Of a stretch of 64,000 nucleotides of DNA, positions 55,086 through 64,000 are shown piece by piece. A program made the translations under genes and the position numbers. This DNA is from Nostoc cf. commune SO-36 (lineage in GTDB: Bacteria; Cyanobacteriota; Cyanobacteriia; Cyanobacteriales; Nostocaceae), in NCBI RefSeq assembly GCF_023734775.1, contig NZ_AP025732.1, positions 2,424,501-2,488,500 of the forward strand, read 5' to 3'. Every line of letters starts with the position of its first letter. The first letter of the stretch is position 1. The notes under the pieces were generated by a model, which was not told where the DNA came from, searched no databases, and saw nothing but the letters and a program-made list of their open reading frames with translations.

Positions 55086-56765
55086 ATGACAAATATATTA
55101 CAAACCTCCATTTTTTCAGAAGAAACTTTACCTCAGAGCTATAACATTTCGTCTTACAACAGGCTACTTTCGGTTGTGAAGGATTTGGCTTGTGTGCGGA
55201 CTATAGAGGAAATTATTGAGATTGTACGTTTGGCTGCTCGCGATCTCACCAATGCTGATGGAGTAACTTTTGTACTGCGGGATGGCGAATGTTGCCACTA
55301 TGTAGATGAAAACGCCATCGGCCCACTTTGGAAAGGTATGCGTTTTCCGCTCAAGTCTTGCATCTCCGGTTGGGCAATGCTGAATAAACAAGCAGCCGTG
55401 ATTGAGGACATTTACCAGGATGCGCGAATTCCGATTGAGGCTTACAAAGTAACTTTTGTCAAAAGTTTAGTGATGGTTCCCATACGGATTGCTGATCCAC
55501 TGGGTGCGATCGGAGCTTACTGGAGTACACAACACCAAGCCACACCGGAAGAGATCGGACTACTTGAGATTTTGACCGACACTACAGCAGTTGCGATCGC
55601 AAACGTTCAACTTTTCCAGAAATTGACGCACCAAAACGCCCTGAAAGACAAATTCATTGCCATGCTAGCTCACGAGTTGAGAAATCCCGTTGCCCCTATT
55701 TCCAACGGCGTTCAGCTTCTCAAGTTGAAGTTAGGACAGACTGGTGCAGTCGGAGAAACAGTTTTAATGATGCAACACCAGATTAAGCACCTCTCGAAAT
55801 TGATCGATGAGTTACTTGACGTATCATCCATCACTTATGGGAAGATTTCACTAAACCTTGAAAAGGTTAATTTGGTGGAATTGGTTCGCCAAAGTCTCAA
55901 TGACCATGCACAAGCAATCAAAAAATCGAACCTTAGCGTAGTACAAAACCTACCAAACACGCCTCTGTGGGCTTATGCTGACCCGACACGGTTCTTCCAA
56001 ATATTTGGGAACCTTCTTGATAACGCCTTAAAGTTTTCTAAGCCAAATGGAACGATCTGGGTGGATATCTCATTTATTCCAGGTGAAAATGGCTCAGGTA
56101 CTGTAGCGGTTTTATCTGTAAGAGATTCAGGCATAGGTATAGAGCCGACAATATTACCAGAACTATTCGAGCCGTTCACCCAGGCTGATCGCAGTTTAGA
56201 TCGTTCCAGAGGCGGGCTAGGTTTGGGACTCTCAGTAGTAAAAAGTCTTGTGGAACTTCATGGTGGTAATGTTGAAGCCTTAAGTAGAGGAATCAATTTG
56301 GGAGCAGAATTCAAAGTTACTCTTCCTGTATGCGAAGAGATTACAGCTTGGCATAACGACCCGGAGATTATAGAAGAGGCTAAAAAATCGTTGAAGATTT
56401 TAGTCATCGAAGATAACGACGATTCAGCCACAACATTACAAGCAGTACTTGAGCATTTTGGGCATGAGGTTTCCATTGCCAAGAATGGAATTTTAGGGGT
56501 AGAACTTGCAAAGAAATTTGAGCCTCATGTAATTATTTGTGACATCGGGCTTCCCGAAATGGATGGATTTGCCGTTGCACAAGAACTTAGTAAAGACTCC
56601 AAATTTAATCGCTCAATTTTGATTGCGCTTACCGGCTACGGTAGCCAGGAGGATCGGCAGCTTGCACTTCAGGCTGGTTTTAAATGCCACTTAACCAAGC
56701 CTGTAGACTTTGAAATACTGACAGCAGAAATTGATCGATACTTTGATGGAGTATTATCAAGTTAA
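55086..56765 (+). CDS. Hybrid sensor histidine kinase (GAF-HisKA-HATPase-REC)
   Basis: 559 residues. A GAF domain (about 30-175: ARDLTNADGVTFVLRDGE, LKSCISGWAMLNKQAAVIED) is followed by HisKA with the phospho-acceptor His in AMLAHELRNPVAP (about 195). The ATP-binding domain has FGNLLDNALKFSKPNG, DSGIGI and GGLGLGLSVVKSL. The C-terminal receiver (about 435-555) has LKILVIEDNDDSATTLQAVL and Asp in IICDIGLPEMDGF. The GAF lacks the usual bilin-binding Cys motif, so it may sense a small ligand. No cognate regulator gene is adjacent. Confidence 0.92.
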   Translation: MTNILQTSIFSEETLPQSYNISSYNRLLSVVKDLACVRTIEEIIEIVRLAARDLTNADGVTFVLRDGECCHYVDENAIGPLWKGMRFPLKSCISGWAMLNKQAAVIEDIYQDARIPIEAYKVTFVKSLVMVPIRIADPLGAIGAYWSTQHQATPEEIGLLEILTDTTAVAIANVQLFQKLTHQNALKDKFIAMLAHELRNPVAPISNGVQLLKLKLGQTGAVGETVLMMQHQIKHLSKLIDELLDVSSITYGKISLNLEKVNLVELVRQSLNDHAQAIKKSNLSVVQNLPNTPLWAYADPTRFFQIFGNLLDNALKFSKPNGTIWVDISFIPGENGSGTVAVLSVRDSGIGIEPTILPELFEPFTQADRSLDRSRGGLGLGLSVVKSLVELHGGNVEALSRGINLGAEFKVTLPVCEEITAWHNDPEIIEEAKKSLKILVIEDNDDSATTLQAVLEHFGHEVSIAKNGILGVELAKKFEPHVIICDIGLPEMDGFAVAQELSKDSKFNRSILIALTGYGSQEDRQLALQAGFKCHLTKPVDFEILTAEIDRYFDGVLSS

Positions 56766-56799
56766 CGAATTTTGCGACTTGCGTCTTTTAACCGGGGAG

Positions 56800-57258
56800 T
56801 CAATCCATTAAATCATCTGTGGCAGACTCACCCGGATAGAAGCGATCGCTCAGAATTTCCTCAAAAGGATATAAACATTGCTGGGGAAAAGTTGAAAGTG
56901 GCAAATTTGTTTCTCCTGATGCTAAATCCTTACCATTCTGATGTGATTCCTGGAGTGCTTCTTCAAGGTAAGGATTCAGACTTGGATTCTCGCTCAACAA
57001 TTTGATAATTTCTCGTCGTTGTACTCTAATTGTTGCCAACCAATTACGGCTGCGTTGATTTGGTTGATATTCCCATTTGAGCAAATGTCCAATTAATATA
57101 CTAAGATGATTTCTCAATTCTTGGCGTTCCTTTCTTCGCAAAGATTCAATTTCCTCAATTAAATTGGGCAAGTCAAGCTTGTTCCATTGGTGATGACGCA
57201 GAAGGTTAGCCTGTTCTTGAGTCCAACTGTAAAAGTCTGCTTCATACAAGTTTTTCAT
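56800..57258 (-). CDS. DUF29-family protein
   Basis: 152 residues: LYEADFYSWTQEQANLLRHH, LDLPNLIEEIESLRRKERQE and HLLKWEYQPNQRSRNWLATI are the DUF29 signature, followed by a SERYPGE-like end (FEEILSDRFYPGESA). DUF29 genes are abundant in cyanobacteria. Their function is unknown. It converges on the histidine kinase gene with a 34 bp gap. Confidence 0.9.
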   Translation of the reverse strand: MKNLYEADFYSWTQEQANLLRHHQWNKLDLPNLIEEIESLRRKERQELRNHLSILIGHLLKWEYQPNQRSRNWLATIRVQRREIIKLLSENPSLNPYLEEALQESHQNGKDLASGETNLPLSTFPQQCLYPFEEILSDRFYPGESATDDLMD

Positions 57259-57621
57259 CCGTTTTTTGCTGTTTTTCAGATTTGTAGTGTCTATATAATT
57301 TCAAAATTCATAATTATGTTTCAGATAGAGATTTAAATCTTATCTGGAACAGGACTAAGTAGGTAGGCACAAATAAATCCAACTATATTACAAAAGGTAA
57401 ATCACTTAAAAGCCTTGCGATTCCTTCACTCCGCGTTGCTCCGTACCCTGCGGTTTCCGCCCTTGGCGGTACGCAATGACATAGTGATAAATTTCCCCGC
57501 CCACCTACTTATTTACATCAGCATCAGGCATGAATTACGAATTACGTTAGCGTAGCGGTAGCGAGTCCGCGATAGCGAAGCGTTAGCGACGCAGGAGCGT
57601 CGCGTCATTACGAATTACGAA
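57259..57621. other. Intergenic stretch with GC-rich repeat
   Basis: No gene. Holds the long form of the dispersed repeat (57541-57625). TTCACTCCGCGTTGCTCCGT (57423-57442) and TGCGGTTTCCGCCCTTGGCG (57450-57470) are other palindrome-like repeat pieces. Confidence 0.55.
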
Positions 57622-57625
57622 TTAG
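57541..57625. repeat. GC-rich dispersed repeat, long form
   Basis: Shares TTAGCGTAGCGGTAGCGAG, GTCCGCGA and GTCATTACGAATTACGAATT with 40421-40475. An extra segment of about 30 bp, TAGCGAAGCGTTAGCGACGC followed by AGGAGCGTCG, is inserted at the centre. Confidence 0.7.
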
Positions 57626-58734
57626 AAAGTCACCACGCTACGAATTGATTCACCTTTGTGCATCAATTCAAAAGCATCATTGATTTTCTCAATGGGCATT
57701 ACATGGGTAATTAAATCATCAATATTTATCTTACCTTGCATATACCAATCAACAATTTTTGGCACATCTGTACGTCCTCTAGCGCCGCCAAATGCTGAAC
57801 CTTTCCAAACGCGTCCAGTTACTAGTTGAAAAGGACGAGTACTAATTTCTTGTCCAGCACCAGCAACACCAATAATCACACTGACACCCCAACCTTTATG
57901 GCAGCATTCTAATGCTTGACGCATAACTTTGACATTACCGATACATTCAAAACTGTAATCAGCACCACCTTTTGTTAAATCAACCAGATAGGGAACTAAA
58001 TCACCCTCGACTTCTTGAGGATTAACAAAGTGCGTCATACCAAACTTTTCTGCCAAGGCGCGTTTGCTGGGATTAAGATCCACCCCGACAATCATATTTG
58101 CCCCTACCATCCGCGCCGCTTGGATGACATTTAAACCAATACCACCCAAGCCGAAAACCACAACATTTGCGCCAGGTTCCACCTTGGCAGTATTGATGAC
58201 TGCACCAACACCAGTAGTCACACCGCAGCCAATGTAACAAACTTTATCAAATGGGGCATCTTCCCGAATTTTTGCCAGGGCGATTTCTGGCAGTACTGTA
58301 TAGTTAGCAAAAGTGGATGTACCCATATAATGATGAATCATCTGCCCATCAATGCTGAAGCGACTAGTGCCATCGGGCATAACACCGCGTCCTTGAGTTA
58401 GACGAATGGCTTGACAAAGATTAGTTTTGAAACTCAAACAATATTCGCACTGGCGACATTCGGGAGTGTAGAGAGGAATCACATGATCCCCTGGTTTGAG
58501 ACTGGTGACACCAGCGCCTACTTCCACTACCACACCAGCACCTTCATGTCCCAAAATAGCCGGAAATAAACCTTCAGGATCGTCACCAGATAGGGTAAAG
58601 GCGTCGGTATGGCAAACCCCGCTTGCTTTCACCTCAACTAACACTTCGCCGGCTTTTGGCCCCGATAGTTGAACGGTTTCAATTGTCAACGGCTTACCTG
58701 CGCTGTAAGCTACTGCTGCTTTAACTTGCAACAT
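57622..58734 (-). CDS. frmA: S-(hydroxymethyl)glutathione dehydrogenase / class III alcohol dehydrogenase
   Basis: 370 residues, zinc-dependent medium-chain dehydrogenase. The catalytic zinc ligands are in GVCHTDAFT (Cys about 41) and [12 protein letters not shown]. The structural zinc Cys cluster is [15 protein letters not shown]. The NAD site is [38 protein letters not shown] and the full-length C-terminus fit class III enzymes that oxidise the formaldehyde-glutathione adduct. Single gene. Confidence 0.93.
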   Translation of the reverse strand: MLQVKAAVAYSAGKPLTIETVQLSGPKAGEVLVEVKASGVCHTDAFTLSGDDPEGLFPAILGHEGAGVVVEVGAGVTSLKPGDHVIPLYTPECRQCEYCLSFKTNLCQAIRLTQGRGVMPDGTSRFSIDGQMIHHYMGTSTFANYTVLPEIALAKIREDAPFDKVCYIGCGVTTGVGAVINTAKVEPGANVVVFGLGGIGLNVIQAARMVGANMIVGVDLNPSKRALAEKFGMTHFVNPQEVEGDLVPYLVDLTKGGADYSFECIGNVKVMRQALECCHKGWGVSVIIGVAGAGQEISTRPFQLVTGRVWKGSAFGGARGRTDVPKIVDWYMQGKINIDDLITHVMPIEKINDAFELMHKGESIRSVVTF

Positions 58735-58983
58735 CAGCCCTCCTGTATAGTTTTGTCATTTGTCATTGGGATTAGGGGATAGGTGACAGGTGATAGGGAA
58801 TAATCTGTACCCTGTAACCTATTCTCTTCTTTACTCCCCAGTTTCCTCACACGCATTGAACACATGATAAACTTTTGTGTTACTTCATCAGTATTTACTA
58901 AGCGCGATCGCCACTATAACGAGAAATATTATCATTATTGTTAATGGAATAGTTTATTTCTTGGAAGTCCCTTTCTGTTTCTG

Positions 58984-59334
58984 CTAGCGAGGGAAATTCT
59001 GGCATCTTTCTGGAGGTAAAGTTGAATTGTTTTTTAAGTTTTCCAAAATAGTATTAAGTTTTTCCTTCTCTTTTGTATTAAAATTTGAGATAACATTATT
59101 CATTTCACATATATTTTTATTTTGATTGTTTAATTTTTCGTTTAGTTTTTCAATGTTATCGTTATTTTTCTTTTGTGATTGATTGATTCTACTTTCTTCT
59201 ATGAAAAAAGTGAAAATATTTGCAGTAATTAGAATTAGAATAATTGTGTATAAAATGGGTTGCCTTCTTGTATAGTTTTTTTCAGGAATACTGAAGGAAT
59301 ATTCAGGATCGCTACGACGATACTTATCTGCCAT
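58984..59334 (-). CDS. Small membrane protein with coiled coil
   Basis: 116 residues: a short cytoplasmic part, one membrane helix (ILYTIILILITANIFTFFI, about 27-45), then a Lys/Asn/Glu-rich coiled coil (IEKLNEKLNNQNKNICEMNN). It lies 11 bp after the GTPase gene 59346-60437 and is AT-rich like it, so the two form an operon. I do not recognise a family. By topology the coiled coil could be on the far side of the membrane. Confidence 0.7.
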   Translation of the reverse strand: MADKYRRSDPEYSFSIPEKNYTRRQPILYTIILILITANIFTFFIEESRINQSQKKNNDNIEKLNEKLNNQNKNICEMNNVISNFNTKEKEKLNTILENLKNNSTLPPERCQNFPR

Positions 59335-59345
59335 AAAATTTGTTC

Positions 59346-60437
59346 TTAGCGTGAAAATTTGTATAAATATGTGTCCACTTCTTTTACATAAAGCTCGCGA
59401 ATGTTTGCTGCGAAATTTCCTTTAGTATTAGAAGTAATTAGTTCGATTGAAGGTGTAATTTTTTTTCCAAGGTTTATTATATCTTTTCCTTGTGTAATTT
59501 CAGTATTTATTACAGCCTGATTTAATCTTTCAAGCAACTTATTACAAACACTAAATGCAAATTCTTCTATACTTTTACCTGAAGCTACATCTTTTAAATA
59601 TCCACGATCCCATATCTTTTCTAACAAGTCCATTTTACTAACTATTATTTTTATAGAAAACAAATTTTCTCTGCTACACGTAGCTTTCAATATACATTGT
59701 AAAGTTTCTGGAGTAAATATTCTGTTCAAATGCTCATTTATTCTTTGTTCAATAAGTTGGTAAGTATTTTTTTTGCATTGCTCAATGAACTCATCTTGTT
59801 GTTGATCAGATGTTTTTCCTGTGTTAGCAACATACTGGAAATCAAAAAAATCCACAACAAGAAAAACTATGTTAACTAATCTATTACTTGGTTCACCAAA
59901 AAATTGTTCAGGAGGTTCAACTAGAATATCAGAAATATTTTGTCCTCTATAATCTAAGAATTTTGTATAACATCCTTTTTTGATATCTATGTTTTGTTCT
60001 TCAAATGGTTCATAATACTTTTGATAGAATATTGTATTTACTGTAGTTGATTCGGGTACAAATCTTTTATCTAACATCCTTTTAATTAAATTAGTTTTAC
60101 CAACTCCACCAATGCCAACAACTAAGAATCTACAGACCCTAGAACCCACTAAAATTTCTTTTATTATAAAATTTTGAATATCTTCCCTCAAAGGCTTAAA
60201 GACTATAGGAATCATTGATATAAATGCTGAGGAAATAATTCCTACAGGAATACTATATCCTTTAATAGTAGTGTTTAATTGAACAATTGAAACTATTACT
60301 ATTGTCATTATAACAATACAACAACAATAGATAAAAACAGCCATCCATCCTCTAAACTTCATCTTTATCACTTTTACATTCCTTGTAACAATTTTAGGAC
60401 TTTCATGGAGTGGGTGATGAACTTCATGCCGTAACAT
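59346..60437 (-). CDS. Membrane-anchored small-GTPase-like protein
   Basis: 363 residues. Two membrane helices (GWMAVFIYCCCIVIMTIVIV and IPVGIISSAFISMIPIVF) are followed by a Ras-like P-loop domain: G1 VGIGGVGKTNLIKRML (about 107), switch-like STTVNTIFYQ, G3 LDYRGQN and G4 IIVSKMDLLEK. It is AT-rich compared with its neighbours. The partner gene for a one-helix coiled-coil protein follows. The pair is unlike the surrounding core genes and may be horizontally acquired. Function unknown. Confidence 0.75.
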   Translation of the reverse strand: MLRHEVHHPLHESPKIVTRNVKVIKMKFRGWMAVFIYCCCIVIMTIVIVSIVQLNTTIKGYSIPVGIISSAFISMIPIVFKPLREDIQNFIIKEILVGSRVCRFLVVGIGGVGKTNLIKRMLDKRFVPESTTVNTIFYQKYYEPFEEQNIDIKKGCYTKFLDYRGQNISDILVEPPEQFFGEPSNRLVNIVFLVVDFFDFQYVANTGKTSDQQQDEFIEQCKKNTYQLIEQRINEHLNRIFTPETLQCILKATCSRENLFSIKIIVSKMDLLEKIWDRGYLKDVASGKSIEEFAFSVCNKLLERLNQAVINTEITQGKDIINLGKKITPSIELITSNTKGNFAANIRELYVKEVDTYLYKFSR

Positions 60438-61041
60438 TTTACTTCTCAGAACTTTTTAAACACACTCTTAGCTCGACTTTATCCAAAATTAAGAATTTGG
60501 CTCTCTTGATACGGCAAAAGCCTAGCTTTTTGGCGAAAAGTTTTTTATGTGAGTGATTATCGGTGCAATCGAAAAAGTAAAAAAACTGTACCACAGATGA
60601 AGACATCTCTGCTCAAGCAACAATTAAGTTCATGAAAGCTTTATATAATGCTGTTACCTGTATCCGCTATAACCTGATGAACACGTTTTAAGCACCATTA
60701 TCCTGAACTCGACCTAGAGGAGTCTACTTAGATAATTTTCCAGGGCGATCACTCTACGGCCTGTCTTAATCCTCTGACTTTTCACGGGATTACCATTGCA
60801 CAATAATTCTACGGAGTTAACAGCTAGAACAATGGTGCAGCGACGTAATATTAGTTATGCAACTCAGACTACTAAGGGTACGGTAGGTTCGCCCATTTAG
60901 CTTATATCGCAGAAGTTTTCGGTCTACTGAGATTGGTTAAAGGCGGCAACAGCTGTTTTGACAACGATGTAAACTGGATATCAGCAGAGCAATCCCCAAA
61001 TAATTTGTCCACCTCTCAATTAATACATTTTGTTACAGCTT
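60438..61041. other. Intergenic stretch, 600 bp
   Basis: No gene supported. An open frame at 60933-61157 overlaps avtA in another frame and has no family features. It presumably contains promoters for avtA and for the divergent GTPase operon. Confidence 0.5.
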
Positions 61042-62325
61042 ATGAACCCTGCCCTAACTCAAATTGGCGCTCAAATGTCCAACCTGACTGGCGTCAGAGC
61101 AATTATGAAGGATATTATCGAAACATTACGAGGGGGTGCAGGGCAGCAGTTTATTAATTTGAGTGCTGGTAATCCGTTGATTTTGCCAGAAGTAGAGCAA
61201 TTATGGCGGGATTGTACTGCACAGCTTCTTTCTAGCCCAGAATATGGTGAGGTAGTTTGTCGCTACGGTTCAAGTCAGGGTTATGCACCATTTGTTGAAG
61301 CGATCGCTAACGACTTTAACAAACGCTACGGGTTAAACTTAAGCGATCGCAATATCCTCATCACCCCCGGCAGTCAAACTCTCTACTTCTACGCTGCAAA
61401 TACGTTTGGTGGCTACACCCCTAGCGGCGAGTTAAAACAAATTGTTTTGCCTCTTAGCCCTGACTACACAGGTTATGGCGGTGTTTGCTTAGTGCCAAAA
61501 GCCCTAAAAGCCTATAAACCGACTCTTGATATCGATGCAGCTGCCCACCGATTTAAATATCGCCCCGACTTCAGCCAACTTACGATTACAGAAAAGACGG
61601 GTTGTGTTCTCTTCTCTCGCCCCTGTAATCCTACTGGTAACGTCCTCACGGATGACGAGGTGAAAAAGATTGCTGCCCTAGCTGCGCCTTACAATCTACC
61701 CGTGTTAATTGACTCGGCTTATGCGCCTCCTTTCCCAGCATTAAACTTTACCGAAATGACACCAGTGTTTGGTGATAATATTCTCCACTGCATGAGTTTA
61801 TCGAAAGCGGGATTACCAGGAGAAAGAATTGGTATTGCCATTGGGGATGAAAAGTGGATTGAAGTGCTGGAGTGCTTTCAGGCAAATATTAGTCTCCATT
61901 CTTCACGTTACGGCCAAGCGATCGCAGCTTATGCAATTAATTCTGGTGGTTTAGTAGAAATTTCTCATACTGTCATCCGTCCCTTTTACCAAAATAAATT
62001 TACCGTTTTAGAAACCAGCTTAGAACAAGCGATGCCCAAGAATTTACCTTGGTTCCTCCATCGCGGTGAAGGAGCAATTTTTGCTTGGTTGTGGTTACAA
62101 GATTTACCCATCAGTGATTGGGAATTTTACCAGCAACTTAAGCAAGTAGGTGTGATTATTGTCCCAGGAAGTAGCTTCTTCCCCGGTTTAGAGGAAGAAT
62201 GGGCGCACAAGCACCAATGCTTCCGCATCAGTCTTACCGGCAGCGACGAGGAAATTGCCACTGCCATGCAACGTTTAGCAAAAGTGGCTGAGGAAGCTTA
62301 TAAAGGTGCTGCGGTGACTGCCTGA
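61042..62325 (+). CDS. avtA: Valine-pyruvate aminotransferase AvtA
   Basis: 427 residues from ATG 61042; an in-frame TTG at 61030 is less likely. PLP-dependent fold-type I aminotransferase. Segments: FINLSAGNPLILPEVEQLWR, CRYGSSQGYAPFVEAIANDF, SRPCNPTGNVLTDDEV and LIDSAYAPPFPALNF. The PLP-binding Lys is in HCMSLSKAGLPGERIGIAIG, and the late FRISLTGSDEE supplies the substrate-binding Arg. It exchanges amino groups between valine and pyruvate/alanine. It is followed by rimM 73 bp downstream. Confidence 0.9.
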   Translation: MNPALTQIGAQMSNLTGVRAIMKDIIETLRGGAGQQFINLSAGNPLILPEVEQLWRDCTAQLLSSPEYGEVVCRYGSSQGYAPFVEAIANDFNKRYGLNLSDRNILITPGSQTLYFYAANTFGGYTPSGELKQIVLPLSPDYTGYGGVCLVPKALKAYKPTLDIDAAAHRFKYRPDFSQLTITEKTGCVLFSRPCNPTGNVLTDDEVKKIAALAAPYNLPVLIDSAYAPPFPALNFTEMTPVFGDNILHCMSLSKAGLPGERIGIAIGDEKWIEVLECFQANISLHSSRYGQAIAAYAINSGGLVEISHTVIRPFYQNKFTVLETSLEQAMPKNLPWFLHRGEGAIFAWLWLQDLPISDWEFYQQLKQVGVIIVPGSSFFPGLEEEWAHKHQCFRISLTGSDEEIATAMQRLAKVAEEAYKGAAVTA

Positions 62326-62398
62326 TTAGGAGTACAGACGCGATGAATCGCGTCTGTACAAGAGTTAGGAGTTATAAAAATTTTTTACCCCATGACAA

Positions 62399-62986
62399 AT
62401 GACAAATGATAAATCAGATAATTGGCTAGAAATTGGTAAGATTGTTTCCCCTCAAGGATTGTCTGGAGAATTACGGGTTTATCCTGTATCAGACTTTCCC
62501 GAAAGATTTGAGATACCGGGAAAACGTTGGTTGTTGCGTTCAGGTGACACAGAACCACAACCAATCGAATTATTGACAGGACGTTATATCAGTAATAAAA
62601 ACTTGTATGTGATCAAATTAGCTGGCGTGGAAAACTGCGATCAGGCTGAGGCGTTGCGCGGTTGTACATTAATGGTTCCAGCAAGCGATCGCCCCCAATT
62701 AGGCGAAGATGAATATCATGTCCTCGATTTGATTGGCTTGGAAGTCTTCATGCAAACATCTGGCGAACTCGTGGGTACGGTGGTAGACATCATCCCGGCT
62801 GGCAATGATTTGTTAGAAGTCAAGTTACATAAATCATTTGCTACTGACAAAGAACAAACAACAAATGACAAAAAACAAAAGACTGTTTTGATTCCATTTG
62901 TAGAAGCGATCGCACCAGTAGTAGACTTGAAATCTAATCGTATTGAAATTACGCCACCACCTGGGTTATTGGAAATAAATAATTAG
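62399..62986 (+). CDS. rimM: Ribosome maturation factor RimM
   Basis: 195 residues. [20 protein letters not shown] and [10 protein letters not shown] form the RimM N-terminal barrel. [54 protein letters not shown] and TPPPGLLEI form the PRC-barrel-like end. It aids 30S head assembly with S19. Residues about 148-160 ([13 protein letters not shown]) are an Asn/Lys-rich insertion in the PRC barrel encoded by CAAATGACAAA-type repeats also found intergenically, including just before its own start. Confidence 0.92.
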   Translation: MTNDKSDNWLEIGKIVSPQGLSGELRVYPVSDFPERFEIPGKRWLLRSGDTEPQPIELLTGRYISNKNLYVIKLAGVENCDQAEALRGCTLMVPASDRPQLGEDEYHVLDLIGLEVFMQTSGELVGTVVDIIPAGNDLLEVKLHKSFATDKEQTTNDKKQKTVLIPFVEAIAPVVDLKSNRIEITPPPGLLEINN

Positions 62987-63106
62987 GTCATTACTTGATC
63001 TGCCTCTAGCTATTTTTGCTGTACTGGATACTTCAAGAGAAAGCAAAACTTGAAGCATGACAAAATTAGAGTATTTACTCTATTTATTAATCTAAGAAAT
63101 GTGGCA

Positions 63107-63361
63107 ATGCCAGAAAAACCAACAGCAACTATTCACAGGCAGCTACTAGAAATATTGTCCCAATTGCCCTTATCTTCTCAAGAAGAAGTATTAGATTTTG
63201 CTATCTCTCTCCAGAAAAAAAAGCTAACTCAGCATTGGGATGCTATTTCTGATGTCGATGCTGCTGCACTGAAAACTGAGTTTGCTAATGAAGATTTAAC
63301 TTTTGCAGAATCCGTTTTAACTGATTATCTCTCCCAGCTTCAGCAAGAGGATGTAATTTGA
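63107..63361 (+). CDS. Antitoxin-like small protein
   Basis: 84 residues from ATG 63107 (the frame opens at 63050 but MPEKPTATIHRQLLEILSQL looks like the natural start). QLPLSSQEEVLDFAISLQKK resembles DUF2281/VapB-type antitoxins, with an acidic C-terminus. Its stop overlaps by one base an ATG opening MRGDTFLSN, the kind of start seen in MazF/PemK toxins, which ends after 13 codons. Confidence 0.65.
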   Translation: MPEKPTATIHRQLLEILSQLPLSSQEEVLDFAISLQKKKLTQHWDAISDVDAAALKTEFANEDLTFAESVLTDYLSQLQQEDVI

Positions 63362-63402
63362 TGCGAGGAGATACTTTCTTATCAAATAGTTGTTATCGAT
63401 AG
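63361..63402 (+). pseudogene. Truncated toxin-like start (MazF/PemK-type?)
   Basis: MRGDTFLSNSCYR then TAG. The TGATG overlap with the antitoxin-like gene and the RGD(T/I)FL-like start suggest the residue of a MazF/PemK toxin gene. Too short for a firm call. Confidence 0.3.
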
Positions 63403-63703
63403 GCAGCGATTAATCCGAAAAATAGGAACTCTTTTTTTTAATTATTTATTAATGCTAAAAGTGGCACTAGATTACACTTTACAACTAGATAACTATGACG
63501 AAGAAAATCCTGATTGATAGTATTAATCAATAGCGTAGGTGTCGCCCATAGTAGACCTCACTTTCCATTTTGTGCCCAAAAACAAGGAATTTAGTTACCA
63601 ATACTGCAAAAAATCATCATAGGTGGATGGCTATCATCTGGAAAACAAGTATAATTACTGACTGAATGAGTCCGCCAAAATCCTTTTGTAATGGAGTGTC
63701 AAA
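63403..63703. other. Intergenic stretch upstream of phosphoketolase
   Basis: No gene seen. AT-rich, and presumably holds the phosphoketolase promoter. Confidence 0.5.
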
Positions 63704-64000
63704 ATGACATTAGCAACGACTCCACAAACAAAGCCTTTAACAGATGAAGAATTACAGAAGATAAACGCCTACTGGCGTGCAGCTAACTATCTTTCCGTTG
63801 GGCAAATATATCTACTCGACAATCCGCTACTGAGAGAACCGCTAAAGTTAGAACACGTCAAACCCAGACTTTTAGGGCATTGGGGAACAACGCCAGGGCT
63901 GAACTTTATCTATGTTCACCTGAATCGACTCATTAAGAAATATGACCTAAACACAATCTACATTGCTGGCCCCGGTCATGGAGGGCCTGGACTGGTAGCC
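63704..64000 (+). CDS. Phosphoketolase (partial, cut by right edge)
   Basis: 99 codons visible, from an ATG with GGAG 7 bases upstream. [52 protein letters not shown] and [13 protein letters not shown] are the N-terminal thiamine-pyrophosphate-binding part of xylulose-5-phosphate/fructose-6-phosphate phosphoketolase. It splits these sugar phosphates to acetyl phosphate plus glyceraldehyde- or erythrose-phosphate. The gene continues to the right. Confidence 0.93.
   Translation, partial: MTLATTPQTKPLTDEELQKINAYWRAANYLSVGQIYLLDNPLLREPLKLEHVKPRLLGHWGTTPGLNFIYVHLNRLIKKYDLNTIYIAGPGHGGPGLVA

Noticed and set aside
1..64000. tRNA, rRNA or riboswitch genes
   Set aside because: I looked for cloverleaf T-arm motifs and well-known leader structures and saw none that I could support by eye. 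A covariance-model search would be decisive.

Overview
The window looks like chromosomal DNA of a filamentous, heterocyst-forming cyanobacterium (Nostoc/Anabaena type). The HIP1 octamer GCGATCGC is everywhere. There is a cyanobacterial nitrate-assimilation set (ntcB, nirA, nrtP, narB, narM), ndhM, XisH/XisI-type genes, a homologue of a small heterocyst-regulator family, and many short intergenic repeats typical of Nostocales.

Region 1-5.6 kb is the edge of an extracellular contractile injection system (eCIS) locus. On the minus strand lie a small protein, a T4 gp19-like tail-tube protein and a very long repeat-rich protein that runs off the left edge. Divergent from them is a DUF4157 (eCIS core domain) cargo gene. 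Region 5.6-17.8 kb is a repeat-rich accessory zone. It holds a brnT/brnA module with a nonsense-mutated toxin, a second toxin-antitoxin pair whose toxin lacks a start codon, a decayed ISAzo13-family element, a minus-strand glycosyltransferase/ABC-transporter/phosphotransferase operon with two frameshifted genes, an IS630 remnant fused to a glycosyltransferase, and xisI with a nonsense-mutated xisH.

Region 17.8-27.0 kb holds the most interesting system: a 2029-residue DUF4157 cargo with twelve exact-length 24-residue repeats and a C-terminal WHH-type nuclease tip, followed directly by a DUF2262 candidate immunity gene. Beyond a decayed ISKra4-family element lies an orphan toxin tip (ADP-ribosyltransferase-like) with a HEAT-repeat candidate immunity gene. 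This is the layout of a polymorphic toxin whose tip has been exchanged, here on an eCIS cargo scaffold. The two cargo genes share an upstream element of about 50 bp.

Region 27-41.6 kb is mostly core metabolism: a YbjN-like protein, a YefM/YoeB-type module, ntcB, a Gly/Thr/Ser-repeat secreted protein, a HEAT-repeat protein, a Rieske protein, nirA-nrtP-narB, a PsiE-family protein and narM. The nirA upstream region has an exact NtcA box and an NtcB-like box. Region 42-49.7 kb is a signalling cluster (FHA-PrsW, CHAT-FHA, PP2C) plus ndhM. Region 50-64 kb carries a small regulator, a response regulator, a membrane GTPase, a hybrid histidine kinase, a DUF29 protein, glutathione-dependent formaldehyde dehydrogenase, an AT-rich two-gene GTPase island, avtA, rimM, an antitoxin-like gene and the start of a phosphoketolase gene that is cut by the right edge.

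Two themes recur. Several accessory genes are broken by single changes (nonsense, lost start, one-base indel) while their partners are intact. Short intergenic-type repeats also appear inside otherwise conserved genes (nirA, narB, rimM). Single-base sequencing error cannot be excluded for the frameshifts without reads.
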